64,000 bases of DNA from Macrostomum hystrix (Eukaryota; Platyhelminthes; Macrostomidae): the NCBI GenBank assembly GCA_950097015.1, contig CATNEN010000037.1:1116001-1180000 (forward strand), written 5' to 3'. A model generated the notes under the pieces. That model was given only the letters and a program-made list of their open reading frames with translations. It searched no databases and had not been told where the DNA came from. The translations under genes and the position numbers were made by a program. Below are positions 63,474-64,000 of this stretch, piece after piece. Position 1 is the first letter of the stretch. Each line of letters starts with the position of its first letter.

Positions 63474-64000
63474 TATACTCTAATTTTATAATATTTTTCT
63501 GTGTAACCATGCTTTTGTGTTTTAACCATGCTTTTGTGTTTAATATTTATTTTAATTTTGCTTTTCATCTATAGTTGTCTTAGTACTTGCTGTGCTTGTT
63601 TAAATATGACTAGTACACACCAATGTCAATTGAGATAGGGATCTTTTTTCTTTGAAATAATATTCTATAGGCCTAAATGAAAAAAATTGTTATGAATGAA
63701 CCATTTAAATGCACTCAATCCACCAAATTTATAAAAGTTTTAATGAAGTGGATAAAATTGAGGACGCAAAGAACATGTATAAGTAATCAGGTGAGAGGAA
63801 GTAAAGAAAACATTTTGTTGTGTGTGATAACAATGTACATAGTAAGAAAGTTGGAAATAGTGAAGTGTTTTTCTTAAAGTTATTTCAAGAGACATTGAGA
63901 AAGAGAAGTGAATAGGCCTAAAGTGAAAGAAGGAGAGCTGTAACCCAAAATCTACTGGTAGGGCCTAAGGCCAAGACAGATGGACAAATAACTGAAAAGT
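63474..64000. other. intergenic, nothing recognised
   Basis: AT-rich. AACCATGCTTTTGTGTTT is directly duplicated near 63505-63541. Confidence 0.4.

Overview
This is a metazoan nuclear window, not a bacterial one. Coding is split into short GC-richer exons with GT/AG introns, set in AT-rich DNA packed with more than 30 minisatellite arrays. It also holds Helitrons, a non-autonomous hAT element and a tRNA-derived SINE. The neuropeptide F gene and the repeat-stuffed introns fit a spiralian/lophotrochozoan invertebrate (a flatworm is possible), but the species cannot be fixed from this sequence.

Layout. 1-571: the end of an unrecognised minus-strand coding exon. 600-6000: intergenic, mostly tandem arrays. 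6010-8536 (+): a three-exon neuropeptide F (NPF/NPY family) precursor. 8970-11400: intergenic arrays. 11468-50209 (-): a complete 11-exon ASNSD1 gene (asparagine synthetase domain-containing 1) that I assembled by splice phase into 625 codons plus stop. Every one of its ten introns holds a tandem array, mostly of unrelated units. Intron 8 also carries, on the opposite strand, a four-exon rhodopsin-family GPCR (21799-29219, +) that looks like an NPF/NPY-type receptor. Intron 5 carries a Helitron inserted into a 21-bp array. 51660-55580: large arrays. 55989-56375 (-): a GTF3C6-like TFIIIC subunit. 56425-58850: arrays. 59496-59876 (-): LYRM1. 61214-63473 (-): a second Helitron with a nested 274-bp hAT element.

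How the parts relate. The housekeeping genes LYRM1, GTF3C6 and ASNSD1 lie head-to-tail on the minus strand. The two signalling genes, NPF and the NPF-receptor-like GPCR, lie on the plus strand about 13 kb apart, the receptor inside an ASNSD1 intron. A peptide ligand linked to a plausible own-family receptor is the most interesting biological arrangement here. The second is structural. ASNSD1 introns 1 and 3 carry the same 13-bp minisatellite in opposite orientations, so the pre-mRNA could form a long duplex around exons 2-3, which together are an exact number of codons. The very long open frames across the arrays are consequences of repeat units divisible by three, or lacking stops, and I do not treat them as genes.
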